NCBI GenBank assembly: GCA_030704615.1
Contig: CM060733.1
Coordinates: 47,244,001-47,308,000 of the forward strand
Direction: 5' to 3'
DNA length: 64,000 bases
Origin: Takakia lepidozioides
Lineage: Eukaryota; Streptophyta; Takakiopsida; Takakiales; Takakiaceae
In this document: positions 40,761-53,199 of the stretch, in pieces
How positions within the stretch are numbered: position 1 is the first letter of the stretch
Layout of the letters: the number at the start of each line of letters is the position of its first letter
The notes under the pieces: generated by a model
Seen by the model: only the letters and a program-made list of their open reading frames with translations
Databases searched by the model: none
Told to the model about the DNA's origin: nothing
Translations under genes and position numbers: made by a program

Positions 40761-41212
40761 GCTTCATGCGAACCAGAAGTCTTATATTTATAGCATTGTT
40801 GTAAAACACATGGACCAACAATGACAGTCTCTGGAATGACATATAGTACAGTTTCATGTAGTATGTCGCACACAACTATGTACCAGTGACGTGGCTTCTT
40901 TGCCACTTGCCTCCTTTGCCCATTCAGCCATCTCCACATTGCCACGGACTCTGCATACACCACACAAGGCCATCCACACCATCCTCTGGAAATGCTATAA
41001 TGGTGTTTCAGCCATCTCCACATTGCAATGGATTCTGTCCGCACCAAGCAAGGCCAACTGCATTCAGTAGCCTCCACTTTATTATGGTATTGCAGCAACA
41101 TTGAAAGCACTTCAATTAATATCCAACAAGAACATGTAGGCTGGAAAACAAAAATTATTGCAGCAGAACTTACGTTCGTACTCCTCCCCTTCCACAACAC
41201 ACGGGAAATGTA

Positions 41213-41640
41213 AGCCCCTGGTACCTCAACATGCTCCCCTTCAAGCTCTTCCAACTCACCAACATGTCGCTCTATCTTTGCTCCCACCTCCTCACTGTAT
41301 GTGATCCCCATGAAAGCAGCCAAGCAACAAGATACCAGCCAAGAAAACAGTCAATGTATGTAGTGAACGTCGACACTAAACTGAAACTTATCCAACACTT
41401 AAATTAGAGGAGGGAAGCGAGTTCTACCTCCATAAGCTTGCCCACATCAACTCTAGGAGCTTTCACAATATTTATTTTGTGGATGAAGGTGTTCTGTATA
41501 GGATACATACTAGCTGATGTCTTCTCAATGTCTTTTCCAATCACCTCTGGAATGAACTTGGCTACAAGAACCTTCAAATCACAAGTTTGAGCTTCATGCA
41601 CAATGATCTCCCTCATCTTCCACCGAAGCAAGCCGAGACA
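41213..41640 (-). pseudogene. Captured RPS3a (eS1) fragment, copy 3 (best preserved)
   Basis: [60 protein letters not shown] and KLME correspond to the C-terminal half of plant 40S protein S3a, where one expects [15 protein letters not shown] and KAPKFDLGKLMEV. It ends at a donor (41,426). A second exon at about 41,310-41,213 reads SEEVGAKIERHVGELEELEG and ends VEVPGA, like the S3a C-terminus. The intron is retained, so the capture was from genomic DNA, not mRNA. It lies antisense to the transposase. Confidence 0.85.
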
Positions 41641-41649
41641 TGGTAACAC

Positions 41650-43080
41650 TACTTACATCAGGCTACATCTTGCGAAACTGGTGAAGGACCTGCATGGAAA
41701 TACTGGCTACATACGATGTTTTGCAGTGTTCCTGACAAGCAACCACCATTGCAACCGTCATGTTCTATGGAAATTTCTCACTCTCTCTCTCTTTCCCACT
41801 CACGCATGAACCTCAGAAATGGACATCAGAGACCTGAAATGCCTTCATTATCCCCAAAAACTATTGGCTGGTGTACTTGAGGTTCTATTTCTTTCAGAGA
41901 CTGCCATTCAACTTCTAAGAATTGCATCTCATTGTCGAAGAGCCCTAGAAATTGTCTAACATTTTTGAAATTGTGCGTAGCAAGTGCGTTTAATGTGGTT
42001 GGGTCGCTTCTTTGTGAAGCCAATGCAGAAAATCCACAACATGTAATTGTCTGTTGTTTGCACATCCACATGTGACTCTATCAGACTCTACCATTTCCGC
42101 ACCAGCCTCCATCAACTTGTCTGTGGTGAAATTTATTCCCTGCACCAATCCCAAGTCAATTTACAACACGACCTTTAACCCTGACAACAAAAAAAGCTCA
42201 CTTTAGAGTACCAAAAGATAGATTTTTACCTGAGAATAAGCACTTCAATTTCGCTATAATGTACCGAGTGATAAGAGCCCCATACTGGAAGCATCACTGC
42301 ACCCACTTAAAATGAGAGTAACCTAAAAGTTAGTGAGGACATTGCGACCCTGCACATTCTTGATGAAGCCAGTTTGACAATTCGTACAGAGAACACATAT
42401 ACTGGCGGCCAGCTTCAACCTTTCTTTTGTAATATCTTCCATTATTTGACTGACCAACTTGTGATGACGACAATGCTACCCATATCCTAACAGCATTGCA
42501 TTCGAAAAGAATTCCCAAAATCAAGATCATGAGGGGAAATGTGAAGTTCCCTTTGGAACCTTTCACATAGAATGAAGGGATTGACAGCGAAATAAGGACA
42601 AAAAGGGGGAGGAAGATGCAGGTTCCGATTGGGATTTCGCATCGGGCCTGTAGCTTCATGATGGTGATTGGTTATAACTGCTAATGGAAGAGATATAGGC
42701 TTGGCAGCAGATATTTAAACGTTTCGATTATAACTTACCAATCTGACACCAAATAACCTTTGTCCATCCTATCGAACTCTCCATTCGAATTCGCATCGTC
42801 GATGCTATCCTGCAATCATCGCATTTGAAGACACGACCCGTCGTTCAGCCATACTGTCGCACATTCCCTCTCTGCAAACTCCACATTCCAAACGGCATCC
42901 TCTGCAGACGCTCACTTTACAGACTCAATGAAGAATGCGACTTAGTGCTCTACGATAACTACAAAATGCTTGAGCTATATCAAACCAATAGGAAACTAAT
43001 ACATGTACTAAGCTGATAGGATTTTGGCAAACATGGATGGATGAGCTCAGCCAATGGATGGATCCATTCATGTATATGTT
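41650..43080. other. CACTA internal region without recognised genes
   Basis: Short minus-strand frames (41,826-42,071; 42,330-42,659, the latter with a hydrophobic stretch FLPLFVLISLSIPSF) have no recognisable homology. They may be further captured fragments or the remnant of the second transposon gene. Confidence 0.35.
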
Positions 43081-43560
43081 TTCAAAATGACACGTGTACT
43101 AATAAAGTCATATAAATGTCTTTAAAATGCCACGTGTAGTGATGTAGTCATATATATAGAGTCATGAATCAATCTGCAGTCAGACAATCATAAGTTTACA
43201 TGCCATGTCATGCTGTGGATGAACTCGTCCAATGGATGAATACATTCGTGTATTTGCCTTCGAAATGATACGTGTAGCGATGTAGTCGTATAATTAGAGC
43301 TGTGAAACCATCTCCAGTCATGGAGTCATAACATTCCATGAAACGTCGTCCACGTGTAGTCAAACATATCACACTAGTCATATAAACCATCCCTGTCATC
43401 GTGGTCAACAATGTTTGACCAAAGCTCCCTAACTTTCCGGAGTCATGTCGTGATAAAACTATGACTGCAACGCATTTCAGCGCTCTGTAGTCATCTACCT
43501 AGTGCAGTTTTTATGACTCCGCCAAAGCCGTAGTCCTAAAAACGCTCATCTCTTGTAGTG
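43080..43560. repeat. CACTA right subterminal repeats and terminus
   Basis: Multiple degenerate copies of GTAGTCATATA and related blocks with CACGTGTAG spacers end in TCTTGTAGTG at 43,560. The same TAGTCATATATGACT motif occurs at 35,560-35,780. Subterminal arrays of this sort bind the CACTA transposase in known elements. Confidence 0.7.
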
Positions 43561-45400
43561 ACGACCCATCTTCTCACCCATAACCCTGGATGAAATTCCA
43601 TGGAAAGTAGAGCAGGATCCCTTGTTGCTTGAACTTTTGTGCCTGCACTTCCATCTTGTCTTTGTTAAGAGCGAGGATGGGCTGGGTAGAGTCATCTTGC
43701 ACGACAGAGTCATCCCAGAATACTTCAGGGGATACTCGGGAATCAAAGCGGAGTTTGGCCTCTTTCCCAGTATGGATATTCCAGAGGCCTCTGTGATAGG
43801 GGTTTTTTTTAATGCTCCATCCTCTACCCCTCCCTCATCCACCCGAATATCGACCACCGCGCTTCCCTCTCCTACTGTTTTCTCCTTGAGATGACAACAT
43901 GACTGGAAGAATTTGCAAAAACACACGAGCAATTCAGGAGGAAGAGAAATGAGAAAGATAAATTCCTTGGTTGTAGGAGCTGAAGGTGTCGAGCAGCAAC
44001 CTGGCTCTGACAACCCCTATAGCTGACAATGCAATAGATTAGGAGGTGAATGAATAATCATACAACTGAAGAAAGTAGTCGCAACAAGCGAATTAACAGC
44101 AAATGTATGTCAGAGTTGGCCCCTTAAGATATCACTTTGCCTTGTCTTTGACAATTACAATTTAAAGTTGGCCAAAAGAGAGATGAGTTATGAAATGCAA
44201 CAGACAAAGTTAAGAATTGCAGGCAAGCTGGATTCCAATCCTTAATCCAACATAAATCTGCTAGTGCTTGGGATTGAAGAGGAACGCTTCGAAGGTCGGC
44301 GAGGTTGTCGAGCGGCTTTATATTCTCTGACGCCTCATACAACTTATGGAGGAGTTGTTTTGTGTAGTTAAGGGACACACATGAGTAGCATTTGCCTTAA
44401 AGGGCTTAAGTGCTTTCAGAATCCTAAGGGAGAGCGGTAAAACATTCAACTTTGGTGCAGAATCCAACATGCCAACGCTGATCAGGGCAGCTAGATTTTA
44501 TCACGCTGCTCAGGGGAGGCTGAGTAGTGCAACACCCCCAGAGTGTGCAGGTAGCGGTGGCGGCGTCTTGGTTTTGAGAAGGAGAATTAGGGTAATGAAC
44601 AAGAGGCTTGAACAGATTCATTTAGCTTTCGTTATCAGCTATCCATACATTAGGAGGGGCCTCTTAGGTAGGCGTAATATGGAATCCAAAGGAATATCAA
44701 TCATGTTGTAGCCTCTGTACATTGACAAACCCTTGTGAGACGATTAAGCACCTGCCAAGGGCTAGGCAAAATAGGGAGAGAGGCTTCATTGAGCCTTTAG
44801 TCCCCTCATATCAACCATGGAGAAGCGGGAGAGATGAAGCCAGGGGGAGCTGGTCCATGGGAGGCGTGGGGCTTAGAAAAACTAAGTCCCTAGAGGCTCT
44901 CACTGCAACTTGCGGAACCCCCCCGCCCCCAATCTCCCCATCCTCCGTCCTGGCAGGGTTTCAGTGTTCAAAACCTATTTGTATTCCATGTCCTCTCACG
45001 GCTCTATAATTGTCACTGTGGAAAGGGTAAAGGCAGATGTGGGTGGACCAAAAACTGTGTAACATGGCAGTTTTTGCAGTGACATTCCTCCATGGTTTCA
45101 CCCATAGTTTTCCAACAACTCAATATTTCATCTACATTTATATGGTGTAGGGTCTCCAATTACGATAGGTATGTGTACCAACTATTAGATTGCAAAAACG
45201 ATCACGTATCAAAGAGCTATGGATTTTTAAAGTTGATTACTATGGACTGCAGATGTTACAACATAAAATCTTATGGACTAAAGAAACAACATCAACCACT
45301 CATATAGCACCAAGGAAAACATATTAGGGGTGCCATTTTTAAAACCAACCCAATTCCAGTTTTATATGGACTAGTTACCTTTGGAATTGAGAGCTATAGA
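43561..45400. other. Region without confident genes
   Basis: Several short open frames occur on both strands. A plus-strand frame at 43,622-43,894 (LVFVKSEDGLGRVILHDRVI, EYFRGYSGIKAEFGLFPSMD) looks protein-like, but no family is recognised. The rest shows no RNA gene or repeat that I can identify. Confidence 0.35.
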
Positions 45401-45410
45401 CTATTCTACG

Positions 45411-46165
45411 GAACACACTAGACATAGGATGGGAGTTGAATGCGCACGTGCCAGCCTGCCGGTACGGTCACCGGGGCTTGCCGGAGCCGGGACGCCCTTG
45501 GCAGGGCCCGCAGTCAAATCCCCACCCCCGCGACCCCGCGCCGTGCTGTTATTGCCTGTATTATAGTACAAAACAAAAAAATTCTGAGGGGTGGCAAGAA
45601 AGTGGCGGGTAGCTTGGCGGCTAGGTGCATTGACCAGTATTATTTTCAAACCTTGCCCATGGCACGATGTAAATCGTTTATTTAAGGAATTGACTAAGGT
45701 ACCATTAGTTTTTTGCATCTCCAAAAAATTTCTAAGTCCCTTAAGCAGTTCTCCACTCCCATGTTCCCAATCGCTGCTCCCATGTTCTCCGCTCCCCTCG
45801 CTCTCATGTGTCCGCCGCTCCCCTGTGTTACTGCTCCCCTGTTACTACTCCCGGCTCCCTTGTGCTATTGCTCCCTCGTTTTACTGCTTCATTGCTCCAA
45901 TAACAGGGGAGCGGAGGAGCGGGGATCAATAATAGGGGAGCAGGGGAGCGGGGAGCAATAACAGGGGAGCGGGGAACAGGGGATCGGCGGAGCGGGAACA
46001 TGGGAGCGCCGCAGTGGAAACATGGAGCGTGGGACCCTCGGATGGGCGTGAAGCATACACGAGGGAAGCGGGGGTGGGGATTTGACCGCGGGCCCCCTGC
46101 TCCAGGGATCGTACGGCAAGCCTCGCACGCGTGCATTCAACTCCCATCCTATGTCTAATGTAAAC
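45411..46165. mobile_element. Foldback-type element with minisatellite arms
   Basis: The outer 90-100 bp are inverted repeats. GACATAGGATGGGAGTTGAA and GTCAAATCCCCACCCCCGC occur forward near 45,421-45,530 and as reverse complement near 46,065-46,160. Inside, the arms are built of short units of the type AACAGGGGAGCGGGGAGC, forward on the right side and inverted on the left, meeting near 45,895. It has no coding capacity. Confidence 0.65.
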
Positions 46166-46169
46166 CCTA

Positions 46170-47060
46170 TTCTACACCTAAAAAATAGGTTGATTTGCTC
46201 TAGTAGAGATTAAAATATCTACTAAACAATGTCTTCAATATTTGGGGGGGGGGCATTTTACCAAAAAAAATCAAGTATATTATTATCTGTTTTTCTAAAA
46301 ATAAATTGAAAAAACAGTCTTTTTTTTTCATGGACTTCCAATGGACTCAACATCTGCCATTTTTGGTCCATCCATTCGTGCATACACTCGAACACAACAA
46401 TTTATATATGATTACTTTATAATATTATGGATGTAGGATTAATATTTCTTTAGAGCCTGCCCTGCAATACTCTAGCTTACAGTGATAAATGACTCTTAAG
46501 CTAGCTTCGGTTCCAAAGTCTTCATTCTATGGGATAGCATGTCATATCCACATGAGAACATTTTGAGAATCCACTTGAAGCAATTTCTAAATAACCAAAT
46601 TTTAAACAAGGTGCATGAAAAATAATATTACAAAATTAAAGTTTGTGCCATGTGGACCTTCATATGTACTCTTCACCACCACAAGCTTTTCCAGATATCT
46701 AGCTGATATATATGTAACACCCTCAATTAGTAAAATATTTTCACTTTTCTAATGCAATGTTTCAATGGAATAGACATATAGTTGTCAATCTTTATTAAAA
46801 TTACAGGAAATAAAATATTTGATATTAATTTAGTTTCCTGATTTCACATGTGCTAAAGGAGTTTGAAGAAGAAGGTATAATTTAGATTCTATAAACTCCA
46901 CCCAACCCCACTCCTAGTAGTTTGTTAGGAGAAGTGGCTCTTATTTGATTTGGTGGATTTAGACTGTCAATAGGCATAATCATATACCATTGTTCTCAAT
47001 GAAATTCTCATGTCTATGAATATGATATGTAATAGTGAAGAAATTCAAGTATTGAGAGGG
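46170..47060. other. AT-rich intergenic DNA
   Basis: No gene seen. It may contain the 3' flank of the F-box gene. Homopolymer runs occur near 46,243 (G) and 46,321 (T). Confidence 0.5.
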
Positions 47061-47067
47061 TTGTGAG

Positions 47068-48243
47068 TCAGAAAAAAGAAAAAAGAGGAAAAATAGATAG
47101 TCTATCAAGGGCAACATGACAGGTCAACAATTTAGCTGTCCTAGATAAAGTAGGCCAATGATACCATATTTTGTGAACCATATCAAACACTATTGCTTCA
47201 GAACTAACTCCAAAAGGTGAAGTAAAAACCACCATATCGCCTTTCCGTTTGCAACAATAAAAACCCCCTTGTTTCATAGCTTTGAATTTTGTGTAAAGAA
47301 CATTTGGCATTCTCACAACCTTAATCCATTTTCTTTCGAATAGCTCAAGCTCCCAAATTTGAATACCCGTGTGACCATGATATAACTCTTCATCAAATAT
47401 TACTCCTTGTCTTTTTGCAAGTACACTCAAGTTGAAATACGTCTCTTTGGGCGTAGCTTCCAAATTGGCTTTAGGGGAGGTTGTGAAAGTATACTCACTC
47501 ACACTACCCACTAGATATAGATGTCCTCGCCACTCCATTAGATTTGGTGGTAATAATATATAATCTACATATGGAATGGGAACCATATCTGTTCGGTCAA
47601 CTTTTTGTACAAGTAGATTAAATGGAAACTGTTGATCGATTTGATACCATGATTCATTGCAATATACTATTTTCTTAGATGTGACAACAATAGGAGGGAG
47701 TGGGTCACCTAATAGGCGCCATCTTCCGCTTCTTGCATTGTATATCTCTAAAATTAGGTCATTACGAAGCATAGACCTTGCAATTTCTCCCATTACAATC
47801 ACTCTGTAGTCATTATCATCTAAAATGTAGAATCCTACGACCTTTGAGAGTTTAGTAAGCAAGGGGGGGAGTGTTATCCATGTTTTTGTTGTTGGATTGC
47901 AAACAAACAAAATGTCTAATGGACTTTTGCAAAGAATAAGACCACTAGATGATGCACAAATAGAGACTTTGCATGGCAAAAACATAAGTGAAATTGTACC
48001 CCACCTCTCTATAATTGGGTTGTAGGCTAACAATATGTGATCATATAGTCTAGGATTGTAAATAACCAGTGATGGCACCCACACCAACATTCGTTCTATT
48101 AAGTGTCTTGGAAGAGAACCCCACAATCTTTCATCCATGTCTTTTTTATCACAACTTCGCAAAATTTGATCTTGTTTTCCTGAACACAAAAAGAATTTGT
48201 GACGGAATATGTCAATGAAGATTGTTGAGTGTTTGTTACACAA
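47068..48243 (-). CDS. F-box/kelch-like protein with shortened F-box
   Basis: A single open frame of 391 residues, or about 356 if translation starts at the methionine of MDERLWGSLPRHLIERMLVW (48,138). That segment is the first half of a plant F-box; the second half (the usual VCKRW region) is absent and the chain jumps to LLAYNPIIERWGTISLMFLP. The kelch-like or FBA-like repeats follow: LILCKSPLDILFVCNPTTKT, IYNARSGRWRLLGDPLPP, MEWRGHLYLVGSVSEYTF and IQIWELELFERKWIKVVRMP. F-box proteins link substrates to SKP1-cullin ubiquitin ligases. A half F-box may not bind SKP1, so this may be a decaying or altered member. Composition is AT-rich like its surroundings. Confidence 0.7.
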   Translation of the reverse strand: MCNKHSTIFIDIFRHKFFLCSGKQDQILRSCDKKDMDERLWGSLPRHLIERMLVWVPSLVIYNPRLYDHILLAYNPIIERWGTISLMFLPCKVSICASSSGLILCKSPLDILFVCNPTTKTWITLPPLLTKLSKVVGFYILDDNDYRVIVMGEIARSMLRNDLILEIYNARSGRWRLLGDPLPPIVVTSKKIVYCNESWYQIDQQFPFNLLVQKVDRTDMVPIPYVDYILLPPNLMEWRGHLYLVGSVSEYTFTTSPKANLEATPKETYFNLSVLAKRQGVIFDEELYHGHTGIQIWELELFERKWIKVVRMPNVLYTKFKAMKQGGFYCCKRKGDMVVFTSPFGVSSEAIVFDMVHKIWYHWPTLSRTAKLLTCHVALDRLSIFPLFSFF

Positions 48244-49339
48244 TTTGTGTACATCCTTCTAAAGTATTTGATATTTTGGTAAGTAAACTTTATAAAGAAT
48301 TTATGAATGATTAAAATTTCTTTTTATGTCTCAACATGAATTCTTTGAAGCATTATTTTTGCAGCATTTTCCCATGGATCGTGAAGGTTTGAGGGCTATA
48401 CTAACTAATTGGGTTATTAGTTGTGATACATCTATCTTTTATATTTTCAAAATGTGCACACAATAAGTCGTCACTTCAAAGTTGGATTAGCAATTGATCA
48501 CCTTTTATTATTTGGATGGATATCTCATCGCTAAAATCTTATTTTTTTTTGATTTAACATAAATCTTAGATATTGACGTTTCATAATAGATATTCAATAA
48601 CTATAGTAATTGAAAATATTCAAAACATTCAGATTATAGGCTTTGAGAACTATGTTCATCAATGGTTGAAAAAGATATGTTCTAGCATCTTATTAAACTT
48701 TAGCTTAAGAAGTTGAACATAACGGGATAAATTGATAATGGTGGCATGTATGCATTACAAAAGTAGGGTTTATTTTTGTTACATAAAATAATTTAAATAC
48801 ATATTGATGATACCTTCTCGTCGTACTTGGCTATTGGGATTCTTAGACATGTCTTCAATGTCATCACGAATGGTATTCAATCCTTTCCTTTTTGTTGTTG
48901 TATTAGATGATGAAAGGAAAGGTAGGCAACTATGCATTTGGACCCATGTGTTTTGGAAAACGTTGCATCTTTTGGACATCTTTTACACTACTGTCCACAC
49001 TCATTTCCATTCTACATCGCTTGACATTTTTTCATTACTCATGTAGTTGCAATCAAATAATGACAGTAATAGGTGCAAAACTTTGCATTGTCTAACAGCA
49101 CATTTTTGCACTAGATACAAGATCATGCAACACACCTAATTTCCATTTTTCTCTTCTTGTATATTGCACATTTGCTCTCACAATTATTTCATAATATTAA
49201 TGTGTGTAACATCTTCATTCCCGTTGGATGTGTTTGTAAACGGACCCTGTGTATACAAAGGACTTTCTCATTTCTTACTGATATTGTAGTTTCCAGAGTC
49301 TTTATTGTGACAATCAACTAACTTAAAAGGTACTAATGT

Positions 49340-49450
49340 AACTCTAATATCGTCGGGGTGGTATCCCCATTGTAAGCCTCCACGGCCTCTAAGTGATTAT
49401 TTTTCCCACCTCCTGAAATACAATTCAGGCTCCAATCCCCGTTTGTTATT
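49340..49450. repeat. Dispersed short repeat, copy 1
   Basis: Contains AAGCCTCCACGGCCTCTAAG and TGATTATTTTTCCCAC, matching 52,763-52,800 (AAGTCCTCACGGCCTCTATA, TGGTTATTTTTTCCAC). It could be a SINE-like element; no tRNA-type A box is convincing. Confidence 0.45.
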
Positions 49451-50756
49451 AGGAAAAAAACTTAAGTTTAGCTTATTGAATTTATCAATTGCACTTCGTG
49501 TTTAAAATAGTTGACAAGTTTATCGTTCACTCAGTTATTGAGATTATACATTTGTAATTATACAAATGTATTACAAAGGTCTAAAGCAAACATAAATTAT
49601 GGTGTTACTTCATCTCGAAGGCTACTCCTATCTTTTATATCTTTGGGGAGCCACAATCACGGCAAAACAATTTGCCATAATCTCCCCAAAGAACTTGAAA
49701 GTCCCATGTACCCATAAATTACGTACCTAGTTGATCCAACGAAGCCCCTTGTTGGGTTGGCCATATGGGCAACATCCAAATATACGCCTATGTATATGAC
49801 TTTCAACCACGCCCGTTTGTAAAGCAACCTTGCTGTAACCACCGGATGGCCATCTATTGAATTATACATTGTTAAGACGATGATGTATGTACATTGAGTT
49901 AACCCTTAACTTCCTACAGATAGAGTTTTTTTGCCCTTAAAATTTCCTACCCCTGGACAATATAATCCAGATAACCTACCTACCATAGTACATCCAAAAA
50001 TATGAACCTTAATAATCAGTTGCTACCTACCACATACATCCATATACCAAATTGCAAAGCACCACAAGCATTTCAAGATAATAGTTCTTTGGTGGGGTTG
50101 TTTTTTTGGGGGAATTTGAGAAACGTGCAATGTCACATTTGACCAAGAAATGGCACTAATGGGTTGATTTTTGCTGGGCCCGCCGCACCATGGCCATATC
50201 CTATTCCAAGGTATGCAAACATGCACAAAATTTCATGCCAAATTGCCAAAAGATGCTACATGCTCCTTTGTATGTGTTCTTTGGGATCTGGGGCAGAACA
50301 TAGAGTTTCTAACATTGACAGAAAATGTACATAAATCCAAGATTTTTTTTCCATCCGAGCCGTGAGAGAATGAGTTCCTATGATCTTCATCAGAATGTCA
50401 AATTTTTTTGGAAATCCAATGGTGAATTTTCCAAAATTTGAGGCCTAAACCAAGTGTTTTGGAGCTGCCTGGTGCAACACCGATAGAAAGTTGCCACGCA
50501 GGTGGTCAACCCTACCTTGCCCCCCCTCATTACCTAACCCAAGCGTTTTTGCAAAATTCTGTACATTAGGATTTCACTCCAAATGCTTTCAATTATGTTT
50601 TATTATGGAGATAGAACCTAAGTTAGAAAAATAAAATTAATTAAAAGAAAATGTAGCACTAACCAATTTATTAGCTGCAATATTGATCATTGCAGACCAT
50701 TGTAGGATGTTGTGCATTACTCTTTTCCTGAAAACTACTGGAGCGAGTATTTTGAA

Positions 50757-50828
50757 TGAGTTTATAATCAGCAAATTCATTTCATAGTCATAAGCCCAAT
50801 CTAAAGGGTTTCAAAATCATTGTGTTAG
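50757..50828. repeat. Direct repeat, left copy (right copy 51,681-51,750)
   Basis: TGAGTTTATAATCA, AGTCATAAGCCCAATCTAAA and GGGTTTCAAAATCATTGTG recur about 925 bp downstream with few changes. They might be the ends of an unrecognised element. Confidence 0.5.
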
Positions 50829-52734
50829 ATTCATCATTTATATAAATTGTGCCAACAATGCCAGCCTGCGGTTCACTTTCTTAACCCCTAAAGGACGAAG
50901 CACCCAAATTGGGTCGGTTAGGTTTAGAAAAGTGTCTGATTATCACTGGTGTTAAGCCTGATGTGGGCATGTTTAGGGCTCATTCGAGTCAGTTATGAGG
51001 TGGCATTTTCTAATTCGTCATTGGGCCTGGCTCCAGCCACGTGGAACATCTAGAGTCTGCCACACTCTTGGTTTTCAGCCCCATTTTGGGTAGCTAACCT
51101 GCCCTTATCCTACGTGTCAACTAGGGTCAGGGAGAAATTCCACGCACCCCCCATTTGTGCAGGGTGGCGCGTCTCCCAACACCCTTTATTATGCCCCCTC
51201 CACCCTAAAGCGCCCCCCATTCCTAAAAAGGCACCCCCCCAAAACTTACATACCTTAGGGCTACTGGCCAAAAAGTATAGGCAAACATAGGTGCACATGG
51301 AGAAGTCATGGGCAGGGAAAAAATCATATGAATGGAAGCTATGACTGGCGCGAAATATTTTGTGTTTACACAAACCTGCCCACTACAGTACAACCGGAGC
51401 GATTGACAATTCAACGGTTCAGATCTTTTCACCGAATTTTCTAATACAGTTTTGCGCTTGCCCTTTTGAAATTGGGAAATTTGACCCCCCAAATTAGCCA
51501 TACAAAGCAGCCCACATGAGAACATATCAGAAAAAGCTGAAATTTTCAGGACATGTGCCTTCCTGGCAGGGTACAAGATTCTGGTTTGTGTCATGTCAAA
51601 AAATTTCACAGCTGGGAAATTCGATAAGAAAAGCTGTGTTTTTTATCCCACTGTAAATAGGAAATTTGTTTTTGGCATGATGAGTTTATAATCAATAGAT
51701 TCAATTTAGCATCATAAGCCCGATCCAAAGGGCTTCAGAATCATTGTGGCAGCAATGGACGACCCTAATTACTCATCTTACAGCCAACGGTTACCTGTTA
51801 TGCACATGCAAGGTATTAAAAAAGACAAAAATTGTGTTACGTCCATGGGATCAGGTGGAGCACAAAGGGAAAGAAGAACTTTATAACATCCACATAGGGG
51901 CAATGAGACAAGTAGAACCTCAGGAAATAAATACAAATGAAATGGTACTCAGAAAACGAAACGTTGTGACGTCCACATGTACAAAAGAGAGAAACCGGGA
52001 AGAAGAGGTGGATGAAATTTTGGCCCACTTCCCTCTGCAATAGAGAAGTGGCACACCATAGAAGCTACGTGTGCTAAAAGAAACAAAGAGCAAGCATATT
52101 TTGATCTCAAAAAGTTCAGGCTACAACCAGAGTTGTCGGGTACATGTATTCTTTGCTAATATGGACTTCCAGTCCAAGTCTAAGGAGTCATCTGCGGCCC
52201 AACAATGTATACCCAAAACCAGCAGCAATCGCTCAATGCTACTGTATGTCCTGTTCGTTACTCCATCATTACTCCAATGTCCATGGGCTCAACTAGTTCA
52301 TCCACATCTTTGTCTTGATCTTGATGTTTCTCCACCGTCTCATCTATCCCCTCCGCATTGAGGACAACACAACTGGGCGTCACAAGAGAGCTCGAGTTCC
52401 AAATTTAAAAACTCAACTGAAGTTCTGAATCTGAAGCACCAATCGCTCGCCTCTAGGTTTGTAGCATCTGCAGCTCCGAACTCTCAGGCTAGAGCATCCC
52501 CCTCTAGTGGGCCTTTCTGCCTCCCCTCATTGTCTCTCCTGTTTCCCGGTTCTAAAGCAGCTTACATTGTTCCTAGAGCTCCATTGCAAAACTGGCTCAA
52601 GAGCTGCAGCAGGGTTTCCTCTGCCTTGTTTGTTCTTATGCCATGTTCTACCCCCCCCCTCTTAGCATTTCAATTCCCTTCAAACACTCAAAAAACCCCC
52701 TCTGATCTCTCCTTCGTCTCTATTAGCTGAATTG

Positions 52735-52876
52735 CGACAGTCACGGGGAAGTTTCCCCCCAGTAAGTCCTCACGGCCTCTATAGTGGTTATTTTTTCCAC
52801 TGATATGACTCTACTTTTATTTAATTTGATTAAAAGGCCCCTATCCCCTTTTATTTTAAAAAAAAAAAAAAAACAA
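52735..52876. repeat. Dispersed short repeat, copy 2, with A-run
   Basis: A related copy of the 49.34-kb repeat. It continues into AAAAGGCCCCTATCCCC and an A-run at about 52,858-52,873, which supports an RNA-copied (SINE-like) origin. Confidence 0.4.
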
Positions 52877-53199
52877 CGAGACAACCTCCCTGCCATGCAT
52901 CCATCCCATAGTAAATTTGGATAAACTTTTATCGCAGGGTTGGAAAGAAAATGGATATGGTTGTCCACGAGGGTCATCCATGTCATGTAAAGGCCATCAT
53001 ACCATCCATCCCGCCATGCACTGCATGCAACCCACACCGACGCATCATTAACTGTAGCCCACATTCGAAATTATTTTCAAATCTCTTCACGTTAAGTTTT
53101 TGTTATCGGATTCAAACTTGCAACGGCTATCTTTCTGAGCCATTCAGGACCGCTGGATGTAAGATCCGAGGGTGGAAAGCTCGGCCCTAACCACTAATA

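Larger units (their letters stand above)
35248..43560 (+). mobile_element. Decayed CACTA (En/Spm) DNA transposon
   Basis: The plus-strand transposase domains (Transposase_21 type, then DUF4218- and DUF4216-like parts) run from about 35.25 to 39.54 kb. The right end is TCTTGTAGTG at 43,551-43,560, the reverse complement of the CACTACAAGA terminus typical of this superfamily, preceded by about 480 bp of subterminal repeats containing TAGTCATATA. No matching CACTACAAGA was found on the left, so the left boundary is uncertain. The element carries an internal inversion and a captured RPS3a fragment in three tandem copies. Confidence 0.75.

Noticed and set aside
43622-43894. Plus-strand frame with protein-like sequence (LVFVKSEDGLGRVILHDRVI)
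   Set aside because: No family recognised, no splice signals that define an exon, and composition gives no support. It is left as an unassigned frame.
45440-45530. tRNA gene in the foldback element end
   Set aside because: A B-box-like GTCAAATCC is present, but no cloverleaf or A box could be drawn.
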